NCBI GenBank assembly: GCA_900317285.1
Contig: ONGA01000002.1
Location: 62,001 to 126,000 of the forward strand
Source of the DNA: an uncultured Bacteroidales bacterium
GTDB lineage: Bacteria > Bacteroidota > Bacteroidia > Bacteroidales > P3
Reading direction: 5' to 3'
DNA length: 64,000 nucleotides
Within the stretch, counting starts at the first letter, position 1. Every line of letters begins with the position of its first letter. The notes beneath the pieces are model-generated. The model had not been told where the DNA came from, searched no databases, and was given only the letters and a program-made list of their open reading frames with translations. A program made the translations under genes and the position numbers. This document shows, piece after piece, positions 42,650-52,337 of the stretch.

Positions 42650-44491
42650 ATGTCAGAAAATCAAATAGTTAACAAAGAGGACCTCGTGGTCCGATTTGCT
42701 GGCGATTCCGGTGACGGCATGCAGCTTAGCGGCACCCTGTTCTCCGACGCTTCCGCACTGACGGGCAACGACATCGCCACCTTCCCCGATTATCCCGCCG
42801 AAATCCGTGCCCCGCACAACACCATCGCCGGTGTCTCCGGCTACCAGGTGCACGTGGGTAACCACATCTATTCCTCTGGTGACAAGTGCGACATCCTCGT
42901 CGCCATGAACCCCGCCGCCTTCAAATCCCAGCTCAAGTGGGCCAAGAAGGGTGCCACCGTCATCGTCGACATCGACACCTTCACCGACGAAGCCATGGAG
43001 AAGGCCGGCTACACCAGCAACCCCTTCACCGACGAGCTCGAGCGCGCCTACACCATCATCAAGGCCCCCATCACCTCCTTCACCGAGCGCATCGGCGAGG
43101 AAAAAGGCGTCGACAAGAAGACCGCCGACAAGAGCCGCAACATGTTCGCCCTCGGCATCATCTTCTACTCCACCCACAAGACTCTCGACCACACCTTCGC
43201 ATACCTTGAGCGCAAATTCGCCAAGAAACCCGCCGTCGTCGACCTCAACAAGGCCGTCCTCACCGAGGGTTACGAATATGCCGACAAACTTGAGGTGATG
43301 CACTCCCACATCTTCGAGGTGGCTCATGCCGACCAGATGGAGAAAGGCCGCTACCGCAACATCACCGGTAACGTCGCCACCGCATGGGGTCTCCTCGCAG
43401 CCTCTGAGAAGAGCGGCCGCCGCCTCTTCCTGGGCTCCTACCCCATCACCCCCGCCACCGACGTCATGGTCGAGCTCGCCAAGCACAAGAGCCTCGGCGC
43501 ACGCGTCTTCCAGGCTGAAGACGAAATCGCCGGCGTCTGCTCCGCCATCGGCGCCAGCTATGCCGGTGCCCTGGCCTGCACCAGCACCTCCGGCCCCGGT
43601 CTCTCGCTCAAGAGCGAAGCCCTGGGTCTCGCCGTCATGACCGAGCTTCCCCTCGTCGTCGTCGACGTCCAGCGCGGCGGTCCCTCCACGGGTCTGCCCA
43701 CCAAGACCGAGCAGAGCGACCTCGACCAGGCACTCTACGGCCGCAACGGCGAAGCTCCCCTCGTGGTCGTCGCCGCTTCTTCCAGCGCCAACTGCTTCTA
43801 CTGGGCCTTCAACGCCGCCAAGATTGCCCTCGAGCACATGACCCCCGTCATCCTGCTCACCGACGGTTACCTCGGCAACGGCAGCCAGCTCTTCAAGATC
43901 CCCAGCATGAAGGACATGCCCGAAATCAAACCCCGTCTCGCCAAGGAGAACGACCCCAACTTCCGTCCCTTCCGCCGCGACGAAGAGAAGTTCGCACGCG
44001 AATGGGCCCTGCCCGGCATGGAAGGCCTCAGCCACCGTGTCGGCGGCCTTGAGAAGTGCCCCGACGGTCCCCTCAGCACCGACCCCGAGAACCACGCCCT
44101 CATGACCCGCAACCGTCAGGAGAAGGTCAACCGCGTGGCCAACTACATCCCCGACCAGCAAGTCACCGGCAACCCCGACGCCGACCTGCTCGTCATCGGC
44201 TGGGGCGGCACCAGCGGCGCCCTCACCCTCGCCGTCGAGGAGATGAACAACGAAGGCAAGAAAGTGGCCTACACCCACTTCAACTACATCTGCCCGCTCC
44301 CCAAGAACACCGGCGACATCCTGCGCAAATACAAGAAAATCGTCGTCTGCGAGCTTAACAACGGTCAGTTCGCCGGCTACCTGCGCACCCAGTTCCCCGA
44401 GTGCCCCATGACCCAGTACAACAAAGTCATGGGTCTGCCCTTCGAGGTCGGCGAGTTGAAAGACCACTTCACCAAACTCCTTGAGAAATAA
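42650..44491 (+). CDS. korA: 2-oxoacid:ferredoxin oxidoreductase, subunit alpha (fused gamma-alpha)
   Basis: 613 residues. The N-terminal gamma domain (about 10-190: VVRFAGDSGDGMQLSG) is fused to the alpha pyrimidine-binding domains (GNVATAWGLLAASEKSGRRLFLGSYPITPATDVM near residue 240; FQAEDEIAGVCSAIGASYAGA near 285). With KorB it forms a thiamine-diphosphate, iron-sulfur enzyme that interconverts 2-oxoglutarate (or a related 2-oxoacid) and acyl-CoA using ferredoxin. Length and layout match Bacteroidales KorA; branched-chain or pyruvate specificity is not excluded. Codon use is strongly biased, as in highly expressed genes. Confidence 0.88.
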   Translation: MSENQIVNKEDLVVRFAGDSGDGMQLSGTLFSDASALTGNDIATFPDYPAEIRAPHNTIAGVSGYQVHVGNHIYSSGDKCDILVAMNPAAFKSQLKWAKKGATVIVDIDTFTDEAMEKAGYTSNPFTDELERAYTIIKAPITSFTERIGEEKGVDKKTADKSRNMFALGIIFYSTHKTLDHTFAYLERKFAKKPAVVDLNKAVLTEGYEYADKLEVMHSHIFEVAHADQMEKGRYRNITGNVATAWGLLAASEKSGRRLFLGSYPITPATDVMVELAKHKSLGARVFQAEDEIAGVCSAIGASYAGALACTSTSGPGLSLKSEALGLAVMTELPLVVVDVQRGGPSTGLPTKTEQSDLDQALYGRNGEAPLVVVAASSSANCFYWAFNAAKIALEHMTPVILLTDGYLGNGSQLFKIPSMKDMPEIKPRLAKENDPNFRPFRRDEEKFAREWALPGMEGLSHRVGGLEKCPDGPLSTDPENHALMTRNRQEKVNRVANYIPDQQVTGNPDADLLVIGWGGTSGALTLAVEEMNNEGKKVAYTHFNYICPLPKNTGDILRKYKKIVVCELNNGQFAGYLRTQFPECPMTQYNKVMGLPFEVGELKDHFTKLLEK

Positions 44492-44502
44492 AGTTTTTAA
44501 TC

Positions 44503-44560
44503 TCAATCAGAACGAAAAGAACAAAAAGAAAGTTCTGATGGTTCTGATAGTTCTGATTGA
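44503..44560 (+). repeat. Family B repeat with perfect 11-base inverted ends between korA and korB
   Basis: TCAATCAGAAC (44503-44513) and GTTCTGATTGA (44550-44560) are exact reverse complements and enclose GTTCTGAT tandem units. Related TCTGAATA/CAGAA units occur in frame in the M3 peptidase gene. As RNA it would form a hairpin in the korAB message. Confidence 0.7.
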
Positions 44561-44578
44561 AAAAGAAAAAAAAGAAAT

Positions 44579-45607
44579 ATGGAAAAGCATTTTGTTCCCA
44601 AAGCGGATAAAGAATACACCAAGGCTGATTTCCAGAGCGACCAGATGGTCAAGTGGTGCCCCGGTTGCGGCGACCACGCCATCCTCGCCGCCCTGCTCGC
44701 CACCTTCCCCAAGACGGGCTACAAGAAAGAAAACGTCTGCATGGTCTCCGGCATCGGCTGCTCCAGCCGTATCCCCTACTATGTCGACACCTACGGTTTC
44801 CACAGCATCCACGGCCGCGCCTGCGCCATCGCCACGGGTGTAAAACTCGCCAACCCCGCACTCAGCGTCTGGGTCAACATGGGCGACGGCGACTCCATGG
44901 CCATCGGCGGCAACCACCTCATCCACGCTGTGCGCCGCAATCAGGACCTCAACATCACCATCTTCAACAACGAAATCTACGGCCTCACCAAGGGTCAGTA
45001 CAGTCCCACCACCAAGTTCGGCCAGGTCACCAAGACCTCGCCCTACGGCACCATCGACTACCCCTTCAACCCCGGCGAGCTCGTCATGGGTGCCCAGGGC
45101 ACCTTCTTCGCACGCACCCTCGACTGCGTGCCGCAGCTCTCCACCGACTGCATGACCCGCGCCGCCAAACATGACGGATGCTCCGTCGTCGAAGTCCTCC
45201 AGAACTGCGTCATCTTCAACGACAAAACCCACGCCGCCATCACCGACCGCGCTGTCCGCGACGACCGCACCATCGTCCTCGAGCACGGCAAACCCATGCT
45301 CTTCGGCAAGAACAAAGAGAAAGGCCTCCGCTTCAACGGCCGCCAGCTCGAAGTCGTCACCCTCGGCGAAAACGGCATCACCATCGACGACATCATGGTC
45401 CACGACGAGACCACCGAAGACACCGGCATCCACATGATGCTCGCCCACATGGGCGGCGACCTCCCCGTCGCACTCGGCGTCATCCGCAACGTCAAGAAAG
45501 TCTCCTACACCCAGCTCTACGAAGAGCAGATGGAAGAGCAGATGGCCACCGGCAAATACAAATGCATGGACGACCTGCTCAACAGCGGCGACACCTGGGA
45601 AGTCTAA
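44579..45607 (+). CDS. korB: 2-oxoacid:ferredoxin oxidoreductase, subunit beta
   Basis: 342 residues. The thiamine-diphosphate binding region has KWCPGCGDHAILAALLATFP near residue 23, GIGCSSRIPYYVDTYGFHSIHGRA near 58, and the GDGDS...N motif (NMGDGDSMAIGGNHLIHAVRRNQDLNITIFNNEIYG) near 100. Partner of KorA, 87 bases downstream of it with a hairpin-forming repeat between. A strong terminator follows. Confidence 0.9.
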   Translation: MEKHFVPKADKEYTKADFQSDQMVKWCPGCGDHAILAALLATFPKTGYKKENVCMVSGIGCSSRIPYYVDTYGFHSIHGRACAIATGVKLANPALSVWVNMGDGDSMAIGGNHLIHAVRRNQDLNITIFNNEIYGLTKGQYSPTTKFGQVTKTSPYGTIDYPFNPGELVMGAQGTFFARTLDCVPQLSTDCMTRAAKHDGCSVVEVLQNCVIFNDKTHAAITDRAVRDDRTIVLEHGKPMLFGKNKEKGLRFNGRQLEVVTLGENGITIDDIMVHDETTEDTGIHMMLAHMGGDLPVALGVIRNVKKVSYTQLYEEQMEEQMATGKYKCMDDLLNSGDTWEV

Positions 45608-45632
45608 CCACCTCCCATAGCACAACCCATCC

Positions 45633-45668
45633 GAGAGGCTCCCTGAATTGGGAGCCTCTCCTTTTTTA
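45633..45668 (+). terminator. Terminator of korAB
   Basis: Perfect 11-base stem GAGAGGCTCCC/GGGAGCCTCTC, loop of six, then a T run. Confidence 0.95.
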
Positions 45669-45863
45669 TCCCCCCTCACCATCGACATAGGAGAGACATA
45701 GGAGAGGGGTAAGAGTTGAGTAAGAGTTGATATGTATAACCATATAAGAATCAATTGTTTACAAAACCATAAAAATGCCACTTTTCCGACCACCTTGCAT
45801 TTTTTTGTCAAAAAACCGAAAGCAGTACACAACACATTGAAAACCAGTACTTCTGTATTATTT
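45669..45863. other. Intergenic stretch with CATAGGAG- and GTAAGAGTTGA-type repeats
   Basis: 45676-45730 has two ACATAGGAGAG units and two TAAGAGTTGA units, related to the TCCTATGTC words at 19748-19925 and 63270-63363 (opposite strand). The remainder is AT-rich without a supported gene. Confidence 0.5.
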
Positions 45864-45895
45864 TTTGCAAAATTGAAAAAAAACATGTAATTTTG
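45864..45895 (+). promoter_or_regulatory. Bacteroidota-type promoter of the S8 protease gene
   Basis: TTTG at 45864-45867, 20-base spacer, TAATTTTG at 45888-45895; start codon at 45920. Confidence 0.8.
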
Positions 45896-45919
45896 CATTT
45901 TATAAATAAAACCTATATC

Positions 45920-48046
45920 ATGAAGCGCATACTGCTTACATTGTTAACAATGAGTGCATTAATGGGCGCCGCCGCCCAAACCACCAAGTGCGGCATCGAC
46001 ACCCGCGCACTTGTGGCAGAAGAACTTACCTCCGGAGCCACACAAATCAGATTCCTCGCCAAACTGGCACCTGGATTCAACCCCTCCGCACTCGAAAAAG
46101 AGGGCATCACCGTCGGCGCCCGGGCCGGCAACATCGTCACCCTCACCGTCCCCGTGGAAAAGCTCGACCTCCTCGAAAACAACAAGCAGATCCTCCAATA
46201 CAGCATCTCCCACCGCATCGCCGCGCCCCTCTGCAACAACAATCGCATCGACACCCGCACCGACAGCGTCCAGAACGGCTGGGGAATCCTCGGCGACACC
46301 ACCTACACCGGCCGTGGCGTTTACATCGGCATCACCGACTGGGGCTTCGACTACACCCACCCCAACTACAACTCGGCAGGCCTCACCAATCTCCGCGTCG
46401 TCAAGGCTTGGGACCACTTCCGCCTCGAAGGACCCGCACCGCAGGGCTTCAACTACGGCACCGAAATCACCGGCACCACCGACCTCCACCGCTACCAGTG
46501 CGACACCATCAACTTCTACGGCCGCCACACCCACGGCACACACGTGGCAGGCATCTGCGCCGGACGCGGCAAACAAGGCAACCAGGTCGGTCAGGCTCCC
46601 GACGCCAACCTCCTCTTCTGCACCTTCGGACTCAGCGAGGCCGAGTGGATGGACGGTGTCGCATGGATGCGCCAAGTGGCACAGGACAGCGCCAGAAGGC
46701 TCGTCGTCAACAGCAGCTGGGGCATGTACTCCTTCAGCACCCTCGACGGCACCTCTCTCCTCAGCCAGGCCATCAACAACTGGTCCGACGAAGGCACCGT
46801 CTTCTGCACCAGCGCCGGCAACAACGGCACCCAGCCCTACAGCGCCTTCCACGTCAGCCGCACCTTCCGCAACGACACCATCGACACCCTCCGCACCATA
46901 GCTAGACGTGCCAGCGAAATCTACGTCATCACGGAAGTCGGCCAGTCGCTCATCCTTTGGGGCACCGAAGGCCACGACTTCTCCGCAGGCGTCCGTCTCC
47001 AGCAGGGCGAAAACATCTGGCAGAGTCCCATGCTCACCACCGCCTCCGACACTATCATCTACGACACCATCCACTGCAACGGCACCAACGTCGCCTACCG
47101 CGCACTCATCGAACATGCCAACCCCTTCGACAACCGTCCCCACATGCAGATCGATGTCGCCAAATCCAACCTTGAACTGCAACTCTTCATCACCGCCACC
47201 GAAGGCACCGTCCACGCCTGGAACCTCGCCACCCTCGCCAACAGGGCTGGCAACCAGGGTTGCGGATTCACCTCGAGAAACCGTGAGGGATTCACCGACG
47301 GCGACATACTCTATGGCATCGGCGAACCCGCATGCGCCGCCCAGAACATCTCCGTGGCGGCACACACCTCCGACAAACGGAACAGCGACACCACAGGCTT
47401 CATCACCGGCAACATCGCCTCCTTCAGCAGCAGCGGGCCCCTCATCGACGGCACCCTGAAACCCGAAATCTCCGCCCCCGGTGTCGCTGTCGTCTCCTCC
47501 ATCAACTTCTTCACCGACCAACACTACGACGGCGTCATGTCCTGGACCCTCGGCATCAACCGATACATCTGGGACAAGATGGACGGCACCTCCATGTCCT
47601 GTCCGGCCGTCACCGGCGTCGTTGCGCTCATGCTCGAAGCCAACCCCGCACTGACCGTCAGCCAAATCAGGGAAATCATCCGCACCACCGCCCGCAACGA
47701 CGACAAAACCGGTCCCCTGGTGGAGACCAACACCCACGACCTCCGCTGGGGATGGGGCAAAATCGACGCCCTGGCTGCCGTCAACGAAGCAGTCAGCCGC
47801 ATCGGCATCAACCAAGCCGAGACCCTCGGCCGCAAGCTGACACTCTACCCCAACCCCGCCTGCAACAGCGTGGTGGTGAAGACAGGCTGCGGCGAACGCG
47901 AACAGATGTCGGTCTACACCATCGACGGCCGCCGAGTGCTCCAGACACCCGTATGCATGGAAGCCGTCCTCGACATCTCACGCTGGGAACGCGGTGTATA
48001 CATCGTCCGCATCGGAAGTCGTACCGGAAAACTGATAGTAAAATAA
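45920..48046 (+). CDS. S8-family subtilisin-like protease with type IX secretion sorting domain
   Basis: 708 residues from ATG at 45920 (an ATG at 45893 is inside the promoter box). Signal peptide to about residue 19 (GAAAQ), a propeptide region, then the catalytic triad: Asp in GITDWGFDYTHPNY near residue 145, His in HGTHVAGICAGRG near 210, Ser in DGTSMSCPAVTGVVALML near 555. A long insert separates His and Ser. The last 75 residues are a type A sorting domain (LTLYPNPACNSVVV ... GVYIVRI). Predicted surface or secreted protease. The next gene follows after four bases. Confidence 0.9.
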   Translation: MKRILLTLLTMSALMGAAAQTTKCGIDTRALVAEELTSGATQIRFLAKLAPGFNPSALEKEGITVGARAGNIVTLTVPVEKLDLLENNKQILQYSISHRIAAPLCNNNRIDTRTDSVQNGWGILGDTTYTGRGVYIGITDWGFDYTHPNYNSAGLTNLRVVKAWDHFRLEGPAPQGFNYGTEITGTTDLHRYQCDTINFYGRHTHGTHVAGICAGRGKQGNQVGQAPDANLLFCTFGLSEAEWMDGVAWMRQVAQDSARRLVVNSSWGMYSFSTLDGTSLLSQAINNWSDEGTVFCTSAGNNGTQPYSAFHVSRTFRNDTIDTLRTIARRASEIYVITEVGQSLILWGTEGHDFSAGVRLQQGENIWQSPMLTTASDTIIYDTIHCNGTNVAYRALIEHANPFDNRPHMQIDVAKSNLELQLFITATEGTVHAWNLATLANRAGNQGCGFTSRNREGFTDGDILYGIGEPACAAQNISVAAHTSDKRNSDTTGFITGNIASFSSSGPLIDGTLKPEISAPGVAVVSSINFFTDQHYDGVMSWTLGINRYIWDKMDGTSMSCPAVTGVVALMLEANPALTVSQIREIIRTTARNDDKTGPLVETNTHDLRWGWGKIDALAAVNEAVSRIGINQAETLGRKLTLYPNPACNSVVVKTGCGEREQMSVYTIDGRRVLQTPVCMEAVLDISRWERGVYIVRIGSRTGKLIVK

Positions 48047-48050
48047 CACC

Positions 48051-49037
48051 ATGCTGAAATACCTCGAGAAGAGCACAATCCTGCAGGTCATAGTCCTGTT
48101 TGTGGCAGTGGTACTGCTTTGGGGCGGCGCTTTGCTCCACCCCGTGCCCATGCCCGCCCCCGTCAGTTACGGCCCGCTCTATGAGGTGCTCTACAACCTC
48201 TCCCTGCCTCCTCTGGTAGGTGTCATCCTCGCCATGCTGATGGTATTGGCGGGAGGATTACTGCTCAACCTGATGCTCGCCAACGCGGGACTGGTGTCGC
48301 AAAACAGCCTACTGCCCGCCCTGCTCTACATCCTCTTCATGAGCGCCGATGCCACCACCCTCACCCCGACGCTCATCGTCGGCGTGCTCGACATCGCCTT
48401 TGTCAGCATGCTCATGCTCCACGGCACCCTGCTCGCCATTCCGCCATCAAAGATTTGCGGCGCCGCCGTGCTCGTCGGGATATGCTCCCTGTTCTACCTC
48501 CCCGCCCTGTCGCTCTTGCTGACCTACCTCCTTGTGGCTGTGAACTATCGCCTCTACAACTGGCGTGAAGCGATGGTCATGCTCCTCGGGCTGCTGGCAC
48601 CCTATATCCTGCTCTGGACCATACTCTTCATGACAGGCAGCCTCATGGAAAACTTGCAGGCCATCACTCGCGGACTGCAGGTGGTGCACCGCACCATCGG
48701 CGACCACCACGCCCTGTCGGCCTTCGCCAACCTCTCCCTGGCACTGGTGCTGGCAGCCAGCATCTTCAACCTCTGGAACCATCTGAAAGAGAGAACTGTC
48801 GTATGGAAAAAGAACGCCGCCACGGTCATGCTGACGGCAGTGACCGGCACGGCAATGCTCTTCTACACGCAGCTCTTCCCCGTGAACCTGCAGTTCTTCG
48901 CCCTCGCCTTCGCCCTTTGCGGCACCCATCTGCTGCTCCCCGAACGGCGGCGCTCCATACACGGCAAACGCCAATGGCGAGAGCACATCAACGACATCCT
49001 TTTCATACTCATCATCATAGCGGCAATTCTGGCATAG
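48051..49037 (+). CDS. DUF6427-like polytopic membrane protein
   Basis: 328 residues with about nine hydrophobic helices and very short loops, ending in a C-terminal helix (INDILFILIIIAAILA). Length and pattern fit the Bacteroidota DUF6427 family; the function is unknown. The gene lies four bases after the protease and one base before rnhB, in what looks like a long operon running to dapA or beyond. Confidence 0.7.
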   Translation: MLKYLEKSTILQVIVLFVAVVLLWGGALLHPVPMPAPVSYGPLYEVLYNLSLPPLVGVILAMLMVLAGGLLLNLMLANAGLVSQNSLLPALLYILFMSADATTLTPTLIVGVLDIAFVSMLMLHGTLLAIPPSKICGAAVLVGICSLFYLPALSLLLTYLLVAVNYRLYNWREAMVMLLGLLAPYILLWTILFMTGSLMENLQAITRGLQVVHRTIGDHHALSAFANLSLALVLAASIFNLWNHLKERTVVWKKNAATVMLTAVTGTAMLFYTQLFPVNLQFFALAFALCGTHLLLPERRRSIHGKRQWREHINDILFILIIIAAILA

Positions 49038-49038
49038 C

Positions 49039-49683
49039 ATGTTGGCAGCATACAAAATACAAGGCCGCCGCGAGGCGGGATGCGACGAAGCGGGACGCGG
49101 ACCCTTGGCTGGACCGGTCACCGCAGCCGCCGTCATGCTGCCCGACGACTACCGCAACGCCCTGCTCAACGACTCCAAACAACTCTCCGAGTCGCAGCGC
49201 AACACCCTGCGGAAAGAAATCGAGCAAGTAGCCGACGCCTGGGCAGTAGCCATCGTCGAACCCGAAGAAATCGACCGGCTCAACATCCTGCATGCCTCCA
49301 CCCACGCCATGTGCCTGGCAGCGAAAGCGATCTCCGGCATACAGGAAGGACATGTGATTTCCGGAGGAAACCTGCTCGGGAAGAAGAAACCGGAATTCCT
49401 TCTCATCGACGGCAACCGCTTCTACAACGAGACCGACCTGCCCTATGAATGCATCATCAAAGGCGACGCCAAATTCATGACCATCGCCGCCGCCAGTATC
49501 CTGGCAAAAACCTACCGCGACGAAATCATGTGCCGCCTCCATCAGGAATATCCTCTCTACGGCTGGGACCACAACAAAGGCTATCCCACTGCCGACCACT
49601 ACCGCGCCATCGAGCAACATGGCATCTCTCCCTACCATCGCCGCTCCTTCTCTCTCTACAAACAACACACCCTCTTCGAATAA
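49039..49683 (+). CDS. rnhB: Ribonuclease HII
   Basis: Cleaves RNA in RNA-DNA hybrids and at single ribonucleotides in DNA. 214 residues. Catalytic carboxylates: AGCDEAGRGPLAGPV near residue 12, LLIDGNRF near 115, and KGDAKFMTIAAASILAKTYRDE near 140. Complete and of normal length. Confidence 0.95.
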   Translation: MLAAYKIQGRREAGCDEAGRGPLAGPVTAAAVMLPDDYRNALLNDSKQLSESQRNTLRKEIEQVADAWAVAIVEPEEIDRLNILHASTHAMCLAAKAISGIQEGHVISGGNLLGKKKPEFLLIDGNRFYNETDLPYECIIKGDAKFMTIAAASILAKTYRDEIMCRLHQEYPLYGWDHNKGYPTADHYRAIEQHGISPYHRRSFSLYKQHTLFE

Positions 49684-49698
49684 AAAACAACATTCATT

Positions 49699-50238
49699 AT
49701 GCTGGACACAATAAAAAACATCAGACGCAAAAAGATTATCCGTGACCTGAAACATGTGGAACGGAACACCCGCATCGACAACATCGTGGAGGTGAAAAGC
49801 ATCGGTGTTATCTGTCGGCTGGACAACGAGCAGAACTGGAATGTGCTGCACCACTTCGCAAAAGTGATGGAAAACCAGGGCAAGTCTGTCCACATCATTG
49901 CCCTTCAAGATCAAGACATCAACTTCGTCGTCACCCACCAGGCCACCACCATCTGCCGCCTGAAGACCGACCTCAACTTTTGGGGCATCCCCAGCTGGGA
50001 CGCCATCAAAAGCTTTGCGGAAAACGAGTACGACCTCCTGATAGACACCATCGGCGAGGAAAACTTCTTCTCGCAATATGTCGCCCTGCGCACCCCGGCA
50101 CGTCTCAAAACCGTCTACGCCACACCGGCAGAAGACCCCACGGAAATCTTCGACCTCATCATCCGCGGCGACGGCCGCGTGGAGCTCAAAAGCTTCTTCA
50201 ACAACGTCATCGAATATCTCGGAATGATCAAAAAATAA
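49699..50238 (+). CDS. DUF6913-like protein
   Basis: 179 residues, cytosolic. A basic N-terminus (KNIRRKKIIRDLKHVERNTR) is followed by an alternating alpha/beta pattern with VKSIGVICRLDNEQNW and YDLLIDTIGEENFFSQYVALRTPARLK. This is a Bacteroidota family, often next to dapA, with no known function. Four bases separate it from dapA here. Confidence 0.7.
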   Translation: MLDTIKNIRRKKIIRDLKHVERNTRIDNIVEVKSIGVICRLDNEQNWNVLHHFAKVMENQGKSVHIIALQDQDINFVVTHQATTICRLKTDLNFWGIPSWDAIKSFAENEYDLLIDTIGEENFFSQYVALRTPARLKTVYATPAEDPTEIFDLIIRGDGRVELKSFFNNVIEYLGMIKK

Positions 50239-50242
50239 ACCA

Positions 50243-51133
50243 ATGAAACAGCCCATTTTCACCGGCACGGGCGTAGCCCTCATTACCCCGTTCCGAAAAC
50301 AACAGGAAACCGTCGACTTTACCAAACTGGAAGCACTCATCGAAAATATCATCACCAATGGTGTTGACTATATCGTCGCCCTCGGCACCACCAGCGAAGC
50401 TGCCACCATGACCGAGAGCGAGCGCTCCGCCGTACAGGCATTCATCGTCGAAACCGTCGCCGGACGCTGCCCCATCATGCTGGGTCTCGGCGGCAACAAC
50501 ACCCTCAACGTCACCGATACCATCAACCGCATCTGCTTCGACGGCATCAGCGGCATCCTCTCCGTCACACCCTATTACAACAAGCCCAACCAGCGCGGAC
50601 TCCTCCAGCACTACCGCAATGTGGCGGAAGCGTCCCCTGTCCCTGTCATCATGTACAATGTCCCCGGACGCACAGGCGTTAATCTCAGTGCAGAGACCAC
50701 CCTCGCCCTCGCCTCCGAATGTCCCAACATCATCGGTATCAAGGAAGCCAGCGGCAACATGCAGCAAATCATGGAGATCCTTCGCAACCGTCCCGAGGGC
50801 TTCCGTGTCATCTCGGGCGACGACTCCCTCACCTACCCCATGATGGCTCTGGGTGCCGACGGTGTCATCTCCGTCATCGCCAATGCACTCCCCAAAGAGA
50901 CCTCCAGCATGGTACATCTCGCACTCAAAGGCGATTTCAAAAAAGCACAACCCCTGCACTATCGCATGCTTCCCCTGATGAACGCTATCTTCGACGAGGG
51001 CAACCCCACCGGTATCAAGGCACTCCTTGAACTCCAGGGAATGATTACCAACGTGTTGAGACTCCCTCTGGTCAAAGCATCCAAACCTCTGAGCAACAAA
51101 CTGAGCACCCTGTACAATGAATTTAGAGGCTAA
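50243..51133 (+). CDS. dapA: 4-hydroxy-tetrahydrodipicolinate synthase
   Basis: Condenses pyruvate with aspartate semialdehyde, the first step of lysine and diaminopimelate synthesis. 296 residues. Active-site features: GTTSEAATM near residue 50, Tyr in MYNVPGRTGVNL near 137, Schiff-base Lys in IIGIKEASGNMQQIM near 167. Full length. Overlaps the next gene by 17 bases. Confidence 0.95.
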   Translation: MKQPIFTGTGVALITPFRKQQETVDFTKLEALIENIITNGVDYIVALGTTSEAATMTESERSAVQAFIVETVAGRCPIMLGLGGNNTLNVTDTINRICFDGISGILSVTPYYNKPNQRGLLQHYRNVAEASPVPVIMYNVPGRTGVNLSAETTLALASECPNIIGIKEASGNMQQIMEILRNRPEGFRVISGDDSLTYPMMALGADGVISVIANALPKETSSMVHLALKGDFKKAQPLHYRMLPLMNAIFDEGNPTGIKALLELQGMITNVLRLPLVKASKPLSNKLSTLYNEFRG

Positions 51134-51824
51134 CCTGCAACTTGTCCGCCAAGAATACCTGCAGCGGATGACTCGCGGCAACGGAGAGTTGTTGCGCGAG
51201 GTGGAGGGCTACGTCACTGGACGCAACGGCAAAATGCTGCGACCGCAGATGCTCCTTGCTGCCGCAGCCACTCTCGGCGAGGATTGTCTCAATTCCCGTC
51301 GGACCCTACTGCTTGCCGTATGTGTCGAAATGCTGCATAACGCATCCCTCCTGCATGACGACGTCATCGACCATGCCGACTCCCGCCGCAGCCGACCCTC
51401 TGTCAATGCACAGTGGAACAACGGGGTAGCCGTACTCGTGGGCGACTACCACCTGGCTCAAATCATGAATCTCCTCGACGAGGTGAACGACCACAACGCC
51501 ACCCGCCTCATCAACCAGACCGTCATGGAAATGGTCGAAAGCGAACTGTTGGCACAGGAGATTGATGGCAAATGGCAATCCACCACGATGACTGCCGAAC
51601 GCTACCTACGCATCATCGACGGAAAAACGGCACGTCTTTTCGCCACCGCCTGCGCCCTCGGCAATCCCGACTACGAAGAATACGGTCTCCACTATGGTCG
51701 TCTCTTTCAGCTCCGCGACGACCAGACCGATGGCGAGGACAACGAATTCACCGCCGACCTCATCCGCCAGGAAGAAGCGGCCCTCAATGCATTAAACCAT
51801 CGTTTAGACTTCAATATCAATTAA
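51117..51824 (+). CDS. Polyprenyl synthetase-family protein, short form
   Basis: 235 residues against about 320 for octaprenyl or related synthases. The first Asp-rich motif is intact (LHNASLLHDDVIDHADSRR near residue 78) and the second reads FQLRDDQTDGED near 200, keeping DDxxD. The C-terminal 85 or so residues of the family, with the usual glycine/lysine segment after the second motif, are replaced by a short unrelated tail. It may be a reduced enzyme or a partner subunit. The 17-base overlap with dapA indicates coupled expression. Confidence 0.78.
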   Translation: MNLEANLQLVRQEYLQRMTRGNGELLREVEGYVTGRNGKMLRPQMLLAAAATLGEDCLNSRRTLLLAVCVEMLHNASLLHDDVIDHADSRRSRPSVNAQWNNGVAVLVGDYHLAQIMNLLDEVNDHNATRLINQTVMEMVESELLAQEIDGKWQSTTMTAERYLRIIDGKTARLFATACALGNPDYEEYGLHYGRLFQLRDDQTDGEDNEFTADLIRQEEAALNALNHRLDFNIN

Positions 51825-51840
51825 AAACACACTCAACAAT

Positions 51841-52335
51841 ATGAAAAAGATCTTTTTTCTCTTCTGCACTCTGATGATGGCGGGAAGCGTCTTTGCCCAA
51901 AACGCCAAGATGCCCGAAAACATCACCCTTAAGAATCTCAACGGAGAATCCGTGCAGTCCTCAGTTATCCAGAACGACGGCAAACCCGTCATCATCTCCT
52001 TCTGGGCCACCTGGTGCAAACCCTGCAACCGCGAGCTCAACAACATCAAGGATGTCTACGAGGAGTGGCAGGAAGAAACCGGCGTCAAACTCATTGCCAT
52101 TTCCATCGACGATGCCCGTTCCGCCTCTCGCGTCAAGCCCCATGTCGACGGCAACGACTGGCCCTACGAAGTCTACATCGACCAAAACAGCGACCTCAAG
52201 CGCGCCATGGGTGTCGTCAACGTGCCCCACACTTTCATCCTCAATGGAGAAGGCGAAATCGTCTGGCAGCACACCGGCTACCAGGATGGTGGCGAAGAGG
52301 AGGTCATTGACAAGGTAAAAGAACTGCTTCAATAG
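51841..52335 (+). CDS. TlpA-like periplasmic thiol:disulfide oxidoreductase
   Basis: 164 residues with a signal peptide (1-19, ending SVFAQ). Thioredoxin fold with the redox motif WATWCKPCNREL near residue 55 and the cis-proline region NVPHTFIL near 128. TlpA-type proteins are usually reductants for cytochrome maturation or for specific outer-membrane clients. It lies two bases before the DUF6029 gene and in the same operon as the Cys-containing Omp28-like lipoprotein, a plausible client. Confidence 0.9.
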   Translation: MKKIFFLFCTLMMAGSVFAQNAKMPENITLKNLNGESVQSSVIQNDGKPVIISFWATWCKPCNRELNNIKDVYEEWQEETGVKLIAISIDDARSASRVKPHVDGNDWPYEVYIDQNSDLKRAMGVVNVPHTFILNGEGEIVWQHTGYQDGGEEEVIDKVKELLQ

Positions 52336-52337
52336 CC

